A stretch of 39,850 nucleotides of DNA, from the NCBI GenBank assembly GCA_937927975.1, contig CALEZT010000119.1, forward strand, positions 1 through 39,850. The letters run 5' to 3'. This DNA is from an uncultured Phycisphaerales bacterium. Its GTDB lineage: Bacteria; Planctomycetota; Phycisphaerae; Sedimentisphaerales; Anaerobacaceae. The notes under the pieces were generated by a model. The model was not told the DNA's origin, did no database searches, and saw nothing but the letters and a program-made list of their open reading frames with translations. Positions 16,725 to 23,985 of the stretch are shown here, one piece after another. A program made the position numbers and the translations under genes. How positions within the stretch are numbered: position 1 is the first letter of the stretch; every line of letters starts with the position of its first letter.

Positions 16725-17515
16725 TTCTTGCGACAATGACGGTTCTGTTGACTCTGAGCCTGGCGGGCGCGGGTTCCGCACGGGCCGCGGAAACGCCGGA
16801 CGTTCAGACTATTGTGGAAAAGGCCAACTTCGTCGCTTACTACCAGGGCGACGACGGCAGGTCCACCGTCCGCATGGTGATCACGAACAAGCAGGGGCAG
16901 ACCCGCGAGCGTCTGTTCAACATCGTCCGCAAAGACGTCCAGGACGGCGGCGATCAGAACTACTTCGTCTACTTCCAGCGTCCCGCCGACGTCCGGCGGA
17001 TGAGCTACATGGTTCGCAAGCACGTCGGCGGCAAGGACGACGACCGCTGGCTGTACATGCCGTCGCTGGATCTGGTCAAGCGGATCGCCGCGGGCGACAA
17101 GCGCACCAGTTTCGTCGGCTCGGACTTCCTCTACGAGGACGTCTCGGGCCGGGGCCTCGACGAGGACATCCACGAGCTGGTCGAAACGACCGATGCGCTC
17201 TACGTGGTCAAGAACACGCCGAAGAAGCCCGAAACCGTCGAGTTCAGCTACTACAACGTCTCGATCGACAGGAAGAACTTCGTCCCGATGAAGATGGAGT
17301 TCTACGACAAGACCGGCGCGCTCTACCGCACGATCGAGTCCAAGAAGGTCGAGGAGATCCAGGGCTTCCCGACGGTGACCGTCTCCGTCGTCCAGGACCT
17401 CAAGAGCGGCAGCAAGACCGAGATGACCTTCAGCGACGTCAAGTACGACATCGGCGTCGGCGATATTTTCGAGGAGCGGTATCTCCGCAGACCGCCGCAG
17501 GAGGTCACGAGATGA
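16709..17515 (+). CDS. LolA-like outer-membrane lipoprotein-sorting family protein (periplasmic)
   Basis: 268 aa from ATG 16709, which follows ATGGAGGTGCGAC. Signal peptide at residues 1-26 (VILATMTVLLTLSLAGAGSARA). The mature part shows the pattern of the LolA-like TP_0789 family: TVRMVITNKQGQTRERLFNI, YFVYFQRPADVRRMSYMV, DDRWLYMPSLDLVKRIAAGDKRTSFVGSDF, LPTVTVSVVQDL-type strands and FSDVKYDIGVGDIFEERYL. These proteins often sit beside RND exporters and are thought to carry lipid-like cargo across the periplasm (inference from the fold). It overlaps the upstream gene by 16 bases. Its stop overlaps an ATG (ATGA) that is in frame with the beta-barrel gene. Confidence 0.87.
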   Translation: MFDKVILATMTVLLTLSLAGAGSARAAETPDVQTIVEKANFVAYYQGDDGRSTVRMVITNKQGQTRERLFNIVRKDVQDGGDQNYFVYFQRPADVRRMSYMVRKHVGGKDDDRWLYMPSLDLVKRIAAGDKRTSFVGSDFLYEDVSGRGLDEDIHELVETTDALYVVKNTPKKPETVEFSYYNVSIDRKNFVPMKMEFYDKTGALYRTIESKKVEEIQGFPTVTVSVVQDLKSGSKTEMTFSDVKYDIGVGDIFEERYLRRPPQEVTR

Positions 17516-17594
17516 CGACCGGCAACCGGCGCAGGAATGAAGAGCGGCCCACCTGGATTCGGCGTCATCTTAGGTGGCATCGTATCCGACAACC

Positions 17595-17808
17595 GGGGAC
17601 TCTGTCCCCGGACCCCTGGCATTTTGCGCTTCTTGCCAGCAGCATGGATATGGCAGAGCCGACAGTCGAGAGACGCGTGTCGGCTTCGAGGACTGCGTTG
17701 AGCGCCGTCAGCCAACGAACCAAGCAACGACCCATCACGGGACCTGTTCCCTTCATCATGCTGCTGGCCCAAAGCGGCAAATGCCAGGGGTTTGGGGACA
17801 GAGTCCCC
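17595..17808. mobile_element. Inverted-repeat element copy A (non-autonomous, MITE-like)
   Basis: Bases 17595-17646 and 17757-17808 are 52-bp inverted repeats with 45 matches. Each arm begins with a short self-palindrome (GGGGACTCTGTCCCC or GGGGACAGAGTCCCC), then CTGGCATTTTGCGCTT-type sequence, then GCCAGCAGCATG. About 110 bp of unrelated sequence lies between the arms. The same arms recur at 28425-28573. No transposase is present. It sits between the LolA-like gene and the signal peptide of the barrel protein. The barrel's reading frame stays open right through it. Confidence 0.72.
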
Positions 17809-17862
17809 AAGATCCTAAGAACGAATCAGAATGAGAACGAGTCACGGCGATTGTCCTTCCGC

Positions 17863-19158
17863 ATGGGCCTCGCGGCAGTTCTCCTTGCTGCCGTGTTCGC
17901 TTGGACGGCCAATGCCCGGCAGGAGCCGAACGAGCCGCAGGAGAAGAGAAACGTCGTCCGCGAGTTCTTCGAGAAGAACGATATCGAGTACCACGGCTTC
18001 TACGAAGCCCGTGTCGGCACCCGCCTGTTGGACGATCCCCACCAGAGCAAAGACCTGTCGATCGGCGAGGCCCGCTACCAGTTCGACCTGTTCTCCGCCC
18101 GCGACTGGGGCGACATCAAGGTCAAAGGCGACGCCTACGGCGACTTCGTCGAAGAGCAGGCGGTCTTCGATCTTCGCGAGGCCAACGTCTTCCTGCGGCC
18201 GACCGATTCCGTCGATCTCAAGCTCGGCCGCCAGGTCCTCACCTGGGGTACGGGCGACCTGATCTTCATCAACGACGTGTTCCCCAAGGACTGGGTCTCG
18301 TTCTTCATCGGGCGGGACACCGAGTACCTCAAGGCCCCCTCCGACGCGGTCAAGGTGAGCTGGTTCTCCGACGCGGTCAATCTCGACGTGGTCTACACGC
18401 CGGAGTTCGATTCCGACCGCTACATCACCGGAGACCGCCTCTCGTACTACAACCCGATCCTCGGCCGCCGGGCCGGCGAGGACGACGAGCTGATGATCTC
18501 ACGGCGTCGCGAGTTCTTCGAAGAGGACGAGACCGCGATCCGCCTCTACCGCAACGTCCGCAGCTACGAACTGGCCCTCTACGGCTACTGGGGCTACTGG
18601 AAGAGCCCCGCGGGCTTCAACGAAACGCTGACCCGCGCGACCTTCCCCGAGCTGTACGTCTACGGCGCCAGCGTCCGCGGCACGCTGGGCAAAGGCATCG
18701 CCAACGCAGAGATCGGCTATTACGACTCCATCGACGACCGCAGCGGCGACGATCCCCTGGTCAACAACTCCCAGATGCGATACCTCGTCGGCTACACGCA
18801 GGAGATCGCTCGCGATTTCACCGCCGGCGTGCAGTACTACGTCGAGCAGATGCTCGATTACGACGATTACGAGAACAGCCTCTTCCCAGGCAGCCCGACG
18901 CAGGACGAGTTCCGTCACGTCACGACCCTGCGTCTGACGAAGCTGCTGATGAACCAGAACCTCATGCTCTCGCTGTTCACGTACTACTCGCCTTCCGACG
19001 AGGACGTCTACATGCGCCCCATGGCAAACTACAAGGCCAGCGACCAGTTGATGTACGAGGTCGGCGCGAACGTCTTCTTCGGCGACGAGCGCCATACCTT
19101 CTTCAACCAGTTCCACGACAACACGAACGTCTACGCCGCCGTGCGGTACAGCTTCTGA
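17863..19158 (+). CDS. Outer-membrane beta-barrel protein (DUF1302-like porin)
   Basis: 431 aa from ATG 17863, chosen because a signal peptide begins there (GLAAVLLAAVFAWTANA). The start has no good ribosome-binding site. The frame is open back to an ATG at 17512 that overlaps the stop of the previous gene (ATGA), but that N-terminus would be interrupted by element A and would hide the signal peptide. The mature protein alternates polar and aromatic residues throughout and ends in ...VYAAVRYSF with terminal Phe, the usual barrel assembly signal. KLGRQVLTWGTGDLIFINDVFPKDW is a DUF1302/alginate-export-like feature, seen here as separate motifs. It is probably the outer-membrane exit of the RND system encoded upstream. 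Confidence 0.82.
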   Translation: MGLAAVLLAAVFAWTANARQEPNEPQEKRNVVREFFEKNDIEYHGFYEARVGTRLLDDPHQSKDLSIGEARYQFDLFSARDWGDIKVKGDAYGDFVEEQAVFDLREANVFLRPTDSVDLKLGRQVLTWGTGDLIFINDVFPKDWVSFFIGRDTEYLKAPSDAVKVSWFSDAVNLDVVYTPEFDSDRYITGDRLSYYNPILGRRAGEDDELMISRRREFFEEDETAIRLYRNVRSYELALYGYWGYWKSPAGFNETLTRATFPELYVYGASVRGTLGKGIANAEIGYYDSIDDRSGDDPLVNNSQMRYLVGYTQEIARDFTAGVQYYVEQMLDYDDYENSLFPGSPTQDEFRHVTTLRLTKLLMNQNLMLSLFTYYSPSDEDVYMRPMANYKASDQLMYEVGANVFFGDERHTFFNQFHDNTNVYAAVRYSF

Positions 19159-19198
19159 CGCCATGGACTATCGAGGGGCGGAAACACATCATGGATGA

Positions 19199-19228
19199 TT
19201 GACCTTACAGCCATCGGCGCTCTATAAT
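19199..19228 (+). promoter_or_regulatory. Sigma70-type promoter of the DUF5131-tcmP pair
   Basis: TTGACC (19199-19204), 18-bp spacer, TATAAT (19223-19228). A start near 19235 gives a leader of about 20 nt to ATG 19255, containing AAAGGCAGG. The pair therefore has a transcription unit of its own. Confidence 0.6.
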
Positions 19229-19254
19229 CCGGCAAGACGATGAAAGGCAGGCCG

Positions 19255-20013
19255 ATGGCAGCGAACTCGAAAATCGAATGGACGGAATGCACCTGGAACC
19301 CGGTGACCGGCTGCACGAAGATCAGTGAGGGATGCCGGAATTGCTACGCCGAGCGTATGGCCCGCCGTCTCCAGGCCATGGGCCAGCCCAACTACCGCGA
19401 CGGTTTCAAGCTCACGCTGCATCCGCACATGCTTGAGATGCCCCTTCACTGGCGTCAGCCGCGGATGATCTTCGTCAACTCGATGAGCGATCTATTCCAC
19501 GAGGATGTGCCGCTCGCATTCATTCAGAAGGTGTTCGGCGTGATGCAGCGGGCGTCCCAGCATCATTTCCAGGTCCTGACGAAACGTTCGGAGAGACTCG
19601 CTCGGCTGAGCCCTAAGCTTCCGTGGCCGGAGAACGTCTGGATGGGCGTGACCGTCGAGAACAGCAACTACACATTCCGAATCGAGCATCTCCGACAGAC
19701 GAGAGCGAATGTGAAGTTCATCTCGATTGAGCCGCTTCTGGGGTCCATCCCCGGCATCGATTTGAGCGGTATCGATTGGGTAATCGTCGGCGGCGAGTCC
19801 GGCCCTGGCGCTCGGCCCATGTGCCCAAAGTGGGTCACTGCCATTCGAGATCGGTGCCTCGCAGCGGGCGTATCCTTCTTCTTCAAACAGTGGGGCGGCA
19901 TCAACAAGAAGGCAACTGGCCGCATGTTGGACAACAGAACATGGGACGAGAGACCGAAGTCTTCAACGCGGAGGGAAGCGAATCATGCCGGAATTGGTGC
20001 CGCCTGCCGATGA
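19255..20013 (+). CDS. Three-Cys-motif protein, phage Gp37/Gp68 family (DUF5131)
   Basis: 252 aa from ATG 19255 (AGGCAGG just upstream; an ATG at 19240 is the alternative). The family N-terminus is clear: [15 protein letters not shown], then the three-Cys motif with C20, C27 and C30 (C-x6-C-x2-C, ending CYAE). Further signatures are [43 protein letters not shown] and [10 protein letters not shown]. The fold is predicted to be a TIM barrel, and the Cys arrangement suggests an iron-sulfur cluster like that of radical-SAM enzymes, but neither chemistry nor substrate is established. The gene overlaps tcmP by 29 bases, the usual partnership for this family, and it is typical of phage and accessory DNA. 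Confidence 0.92.
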   Translation: MAANSKIEWTECTWNPVTGCTKISEGCRNCYAERMARRLQAMGQPNYRDGFKLTLHPHMLEMPLHWRQPRMIFVNSMSDLFHEDVPLAFIQKVFGVMQRASQHHFQVLTKRSERLARLSPKLPWPENVWMGVTVENSNYTFRIEHLRQTRANVKFISIEPLLGSIPGIDLSGIDWVIVGGESGPGARPMCPKWVTAIRDRCLAAGVSFFFKQWGGINKKATGRMLDNRTWDERPKSSTRREANHAGIGAACR

Positions 20014-20794
20014 TGGTCAATTCATTCCAACTGTGGGACAGTGGTCGAACGATAAACACTACTACCTTTCACGGTACATGGACGCGTTCACCACGTCAAT
20101 GCGTCTGAAATGGGGTGCACTCCACTACATCGATCTATTCGCCGGCGCCGGGATTGAGCGGCTGAAGGATTCACAGGAACTGGAGTGGGGCTCGCCGATG
20201 CTTGCTGCGCAAACCCATTTCCCATTTTCCAGACTTCACCTCTGCGAGAAAGACAATCGCAAGCACGAAGCGCTCGTGGCACGCGTCTCCCGGGTGAGAA
20301 CGGACTCGCAAGTGCTGCTGGGAGACGCAAACCAATGCATAGACCAGATCGTACGAGAGGTACCGAAACGCTCTCTGTCGCTGGCCTTCCTCGACCCGTA
20401 CGGCCTTCACCTGGAATTCGAGACTCTACGGAAACTCTCGGACATCCGAGCGGACATGGTCATCTTCTTTCCAGATCGAATTGACATACTGCGAAATTGG
20501 GAAGAGCACTATCTCCACGATCCAGACTCCAACCTCGATCGTTGTCTGGGGTCCGGAGCAGACTGGAGATCACTGCTCAATGCTGCGCCGACAGACCGCC
20601 ATGCGGAAGTCCTCCGAAATCTGTACGTCGATCAGATTCGCTCACTCGGTTACTGTGAATTCGAATACCAGAGGATAAGCATGAAAGGTCGGCCCTTGTA
20701 CATCCTCATCTTCTGCTCTCGAAACAAGGTCGCGGCGAAGCTGTGGCGAGGCATCTCCATAAAGGAATCAGACAATCAACGCAGACTGTTCTAA
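19985..20794 (+). CDS. tcmP: Three-Cys-motif partner protein TcmP
   Basis: 269 aa. Family signatures include [28 protein letters not shown] (a SAM-methyltransferase-like motif I, about residues 48-56), LHLCEKD, LLGDAN, and [13 protein letters not shown] (about residues 132-144), a motif IV-like DPYG. The C-terminal part is variable. It is named for its constant pairing with the three-Cys-motif (DUF5131) protein. A nucleic-acid methyltransferase-type role is an inference from the Rossmann-like motifs. Start ATG follows GGAGGGAAGCGAATC and lies inside the end of the upstream gene, so translation is coupled. Base composition is visibly less GC-rich than in neighbouring genes, which fits horizontal transfer. 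Confidence 0.92.
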   Translation: MPELVPPADDGQFIPTVGQWSNDKHYYLSRYMDAFTTSMRLKWGALHYIDLFAGAGIERLKDSQELEWGSPMLAAQTHFPFSRLHLCEKDNRKHEALVARVSRVRTDSQVLLGDANQCIDQIVREVPKRSLSLAFLDPYGLHLEFETLRKLSDIRADMVIFFPDRIDILRNWEEHYLHDPDSNLDRCLGSGADWRSLLNAAPTDRHAEVLRNLYVDQIRSLGYCEFEYQRISMKGRPLYILIFCSRNKVAAKLWRGISIKESDNQRRLF

Positions 20795-20822
20795 CGAACG
20801 AAGGACCGCCATGGCACCGAGC

Positions 20823-20872
20823 CCTCTCCGCTGGTACCCCGCAAAGCGATAAACGCGACAGTCTTCATTCGA
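20823..20872. repeat. Dispersed repeat fragment (CTCTCCGCTGGTACC...), copy 1
   Basis: CTCTCCGCTGGTACC, then CAAAGCGA.AAACGC and CAGTCTT, is shared with 30291-30340. The spacing differs by a few bases. Function unknown; probably a remnant of an inserted element. Confidence 0.5.
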
Positions 20873-20909
20873 TCTTTCAGGGGAAAGTGCGGGAGCACAC
20901 GAAAAAACC

Positions 20910-20966
20910 GAGGGCACAGAGAACGGCGGCAATAGTCAGTCTTGCCTCTGTGTTCTCTGTGCCCTC
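20910..20966. repeat. CACAGAG-type inverted repeat
   Basis: GAGGGCACAGAGAAC (20910-20924) and GTTCTCTGTGCCCTC (20952-20966) are a perfect 15-bp inverted repeat with a 27-nt loop that contains a further GCCTCTGT. A related array lies at 32304-32434 inside a reading frame. It sits in the 202-bp gap between two convergent genes (tcmP and the aldo/keto-reductase-like gene) and may act as a two-way terminator. Confidence 0.7.
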
Positions 20967-20996
20967 TGTGGCTGCCCATTTTTCGATTGCCGGCGT

Positions 20997-21977
20997 TCAG
21001 CTTCGCCAGGGGCGGGTTCGGTTCTGCAGGCCGCTCAGCGTCTCCTTGAGGATCTTCGTGTCCTCGGCGATTTCGAAGTCGAACATGCCTGCCAGCGTGT
21101 GGTCGGCGCCGTTTTCGAAGACGTACTTGAAAGCGTCCGCCGGCGGGATCGCTCCGGCCGCCATCACCTTGAACGCAATCCACGGCTTGGTCACGTTCTT
21201 CATCACCTCGATCGTCTCCTGCGGATCGCGGCACCAGTAGCCCGGCACCTCGCTGTAGGCGCCCTTGAGCTCGTTGGGCTTGGGGGCGCTGGGATATTTG
21301 TGGTGGTGGAACGTCTTGATGTAGAAGTCCGCCGGGATGTTGTGCTTCTCGCACTGGACGATCACGTTGAGGTCGTGGGCGCCGACGCCGGAGGGGACGC
21401 CGAGGTCCTTGCCGATCTCGACCGCCTTGCGCATCAGGTCCATCTTCCCCTGGGCACAGTATGGATCAGAGCGCACGCCCCAAACGTACAGGGCGTCGGT
21501 TCCCTCGTCGACCAGTTCCTTGGCCATCTCGCGATACGCCTTCATGTTGTCCGTGAATTCGGCGATCGGGCAGACGATCCACTGGATTTTGCCGCCGTGG
21601 CGCACGCGATACCGTTTGAGCATCGAGATGATCCCCGCCGCGTTGTGGATCGACAGCGTGTTGATCCCATGCGCCTCGGCCAGCGCCATCGTCTCGTGGA
21701 TCTTGTCCTCGGTATTGTAGTGGGCACAGAGGTTGTAGACGTACTTGAGGTCCCGACTGTGCGTGTAGTGGGTGAGCAGATTGCCGCCCAACAGCATCCG
21801 GCTGACCTGCAGGTCGCCGATCTTGCCCATCGGGATCGTGGCTTTCGAGCCAGGCTGGACCTTGACCGCGGGTCCGCCGCCTGCGGCGGCATGGGTCGAA
21901 CTCGCTGCCAGCACGCCCCCCGCGGAGGCGGCCAGCGACTGCTTCATAAAACTGCGGCGATTCACGTGCGACGACAT
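20997..21977 (-). CDS. Tat-exported aldo/keto reductase-like TIM-barrel protein
   Basis: 326 aa. The N-terminus is a Tat signal (NRRSFMKQSLAASAGG, about residues 6-21, then ALAASSTHA-type cleavage region). The mature protein begins with the aldo/keto-reductase-like phrase IPMGKIGDLQVSRMLLGGNLL. It continues as a TIM barrel (GINTLSIHNAAG, GKIQWIVCPIAEF, GTDALYVWG, GVPSGVGAHDLNVI, KPWIAFKVMAAGAI). The canonical catalytic Asp-Tyr-Lys-His set cannot be assigned with confidence, so reductase activity is unproven. It is last in a same-strand group with the DUF1080-ThuA and Gfo/Idh/MocA genes, all exported, which suggests a role in periplasmic sugar conversion. AAGGAGAATCTT precedes the ATG. Confidence 0.72.
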   Translation of the reverse strand: MSSHVNRRSFMKQSLAASAGGVLAASSTHAAAGGGPAVKVQPGSKATIPMGKIGDLQVSRMLLGGNLLTHYTHSRDLKYVYNLCAHYNTEDKIHETMALAEAHGINTLSIHNAAGIISMLKRYRVRHGGKIQWIVCPIAEFTDNMKAYREMAKELVDEGTDALYVWGVRSDPYCAQGKMDLMRKAVEIGKDLGVPSGVGAHDLNVIVQCEKHNIPADFYIKTFHHHKYPSAPKPNELKGAYSEVPGYWCRDPQETIEVMKNVTKPWIAFKVMAAGAIPPADAFKYVFENGADHTLAGMFDFEIAEDTKILKETLSGLQNRTRPWRS

Positions 21978-21991
21978 AAGATTCTCCTTGA

Positions 21992-22031
21992 AGAGATCTC
22001 AAATCTGAGATCTCAAATTTGAAATCTCAAA
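21992..22031. repeat. TTGAGATCT-type palindromic repeat, copy 3
   Basis: AGAGATCTCAAATCTGAGAT then CTCAAATTTGAAATCTCAAA. On the minus strand its TTTGAGATTTC provides the TGA stop (22027-22029) of the DUF1080-ThuA gene. It lies between two genes of the putative operon. Confidence 0.75.
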
Positions 22032-23883
22032 GTCTCCCGGCCGCCCAGCGGATCGAGCGGACGATCAGCTCGCGGTAGTTCGGATTGGCGTACGCCTTGC
22101 CGTCGTGGCCGAGCTGGAGGAACACGATCCGCGTGTGGTCGCACGGGCGGACCCAGCAGACGGTCGGATCGTTCTTCGGATTGTCGGTCGTCAGGAGGAC
22201 GTGATTGTCCTTGGCGAACCAGAGGCCCTTGTACGTCTCGTCGTGGATCGTGAAGTCGCTCAGCCCCTTGGTGATCGGGTGATTGCGATCGACGATCTTG
22301 ATGTTCATATCCACGTCGTGCTGGTAAACGCCGGTTTCGAAGTGCACGCCGTCGATCTCCTGCGGCTTGAGCGGGTACCGGGCCCCGATGATCTGGCGGT
22401 AGTCCTCCCACGTGTTGAACGCGCCTTCCGCGTGGTGCAGAGCGACCAGGCCGACGCCCCTGGCCAGCAGGGCTTTGAAGTTCTCCTTTCTCTTCTCGGA
22501 GATGTTCTGCGTCATGTTGTACAGGACAATCACGTCGTAGTCCCAGCTGCCGATGTCCTCGAACAGCTCGCTGTGGTCCTTCTGCATGGCCTCGACGTGC
22601 CGGACGTCGGGGTAGCCCTGGAAGAGCTTGAAGAACGGCTCGCGCTCGAAGTCGTGCCCGCCTGTGACAACGACGACCTTGACCGGATCGAGCGGCTTGA
22701 CCTTGATGTTCTTGAAGTAGACCAGACTCTTGGGATCGTGGCCCTGAATGGCGAACGTGCCCTGGCCGATCCTGCGGCCGTCCATGCCCTGCGGCGGCGT
22801 CCAGCCCTCGGGCTCAGTCCAGTCGACGGTGGTCTTGCCGTCGATCTTGATCACGACGTGCTTGCCCTGGACCTTGACATAGTAGTTGAACCACTGATCG
22901 TCTTTGGACGGCGCGTTGTCGATCACGTCCTGCACCGCGTAGAGCCCGCCGGTCTTCTTGCGGTCGCTGTGCGTCGTGTTCACCTGGCACTCGTACCCTT
23001 TGCGCGGCCAGTCGGTCTCCTGATACTCGGTATGGAAGTAGATTCCCGAGTTCGCGCCCTTGGTGGTCTTCACATCGGCGGTGAACTCGAAATCCTTGAA
23101 CGCAGCGCGGTTCACCGGGCCCACGTAGAACAGGTGGCTGCGATTGCCGTAAACGACCAACTCGCCGTCCTTGACGGTGAATGTCCCCTGATTCTCGCTG
23201 GCCTTCCAGCCGTCGAGGTTCTTGCCGTTGAACAGCGGAATCCAGCCGTCGTCCTCGGGCAGCGGGCGGACCATGATGTTCTTGTAGTAGATCAGACTCT
23301 TGGGGTCGTGACCTTGAATGGCGAAGGTGCCCTTGTCGATCTTACGGCCGCCCTGCCGCCAATCGTCCGGCTCGGTCCAGTCGACCGTCGTCTTGCCGTC
23401 GATCTGGATCAGGACGTGCTTGCCCTGGACCTTGATGTAGTAGTCGAACCACTGGCCGTCTTTGGAGGGCGCGTTGTCGATCACGTCCACGACGCCGTAG
23501 AGGCCGCCGGTCTTCTTGCGGTCGCTGTGGGTCGTGTTCACCTGGCACTCGTAGCCCTTGCGGGGCCAATCCTTCTCCTGGTACTCGGTATGAAAGTAGA
23601 TGCCGGAGTTGGAGCCCTGGGTTGTCTTGACCTGGGCCTTGAACTCGAAGTTCTTGAACGACGCGTTGTTCACCGGGCCGACGTAGAACAGGTGGCTGCG
23701 GTCGCCGTGGACGACGAGTTCGCCGTCTTTGACGGTGAACGTGCCCTGGTTCTCGCTGGCCTTCCAGCCGTCGAGGTCCTTGCCGTTGAACAGCGAGATC
23801 CAGCCGTCGCCCTGGTCGGCCTGCGCGGCGCACACGCCGAACGCGGCACAGACAAGCAGCCCCATCGCGGTCTTTCTCAACAT
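22027..23883 (-). CDS. Exported protein with two DUF1080 (3-keto-disaccharide hydrolase-type) domains and a ThuA domain
   Basis: 618 aa from ATG 23883 (GGAAGGAGAAGG upstream; an in-frame extension to 23937 lacks support). Sec signal at 1-22 (GLLVCAAFGVCAAQA). Two DUF1080 beta-jelly-roll domains follow at about 26-208 and 212-402. They are nearly identical to each other: both contain LFNGK.LDGWKASENQGTF, NSGIYFHTEYQ, YECQVNTTHSDRKKTGGLY and KTTVDWTEP. The last 210 residues are a ThuA domain (VVVVTGGHDFEREPFF, VGLVALHHAEGAF, NHPITKGL, VFLQLGHDGKAY), a glutamine-amidotransferase-like fold of trehalose and 3-keto-sugar loci. DUF1080 enzymes cleave 3-keto-glycosides. The neighbours (Gfo/Idh/MocA dehydrogenase) fit an oxidise-then-eliminate pathway. 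Confidence 0.9.
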   Translation of the reverse strand: MLRKTAMGLLVCAAFGVCAAQADQGDGWISLFNGKDLDGWKASENQGTFTVKDGELVVHGDRSHLFYVGPVNNASFKNFEFKAQVKTTQGSNSGIYFHTEYQEKDWPRKGYECQVNTTHSDRKKTGGLYGVVDVIDNAPSKDGQWFDYYIKVQGKHVLIQIDGKTTVDWTEPDDWRQGGRKIDKGTFAIQGHDPKSLIYYKNIMVRPLPEDDGWIPLFNGKNLDGWKASENQGTFTVKDGELVVYGNRSHLFYVGPVNRAAFKDFEFTADVKTTKGANSGIYFHTEYQETDWPRKGYECQVNTTHSDRKKTGGLYAVQDVIDNAPSKDDQWFNYYVKVQGKHVVIKIDGKTTVDWTEPEGWTPPQGMDGRRIGQGTFAIQGHDPKSLVYFKNIKVKPLDPVKVVVVTGGHDFEREPFFKLFQGYPDVRHVEAMQKDHSELFEDIGSWDYDVIVLYNMTQNISEKRKENFKALLARGVGLVALHHAEGAFNTWEDYRQIIGARYPLKPQEIDGVHFETGVYQHDVDMNIKIVDRNHPITKGLSDFTIHDETYKGLWFAKDNHVLLTTDNPKNDPTVCWVRPCDHTRIVFLQLGHDGKAYANPNYRELIVRSIRWAAGRL

Positions 23884-23917
23884 ATTGCCTTCTCCTTCCT
23901 GATTCCTATCGGTCTTC

Positions 23918-23983
23918 GTAGGGTGCGTATTACGCACCGTCTAATTCATCGAAAGCTCAAATGGTGCGTGATACGCACCCTAC
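23918..23983. repeat. GTAGGGTGCGTATTACGCACC inverted repeat
   Basis: Bases 23918-23938 and 23963-23983 are 21-bp inverted repeats with one mismatch, and each arm is itself nearly palindromic. The pair fills the gap between the Gfo/Idh gene and the DUF1080-ThuA gene. Similar sequences are widespread in unrelated bacterial genomes. Confidence 0.75.
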
Positions 23984-23985
23984 AG

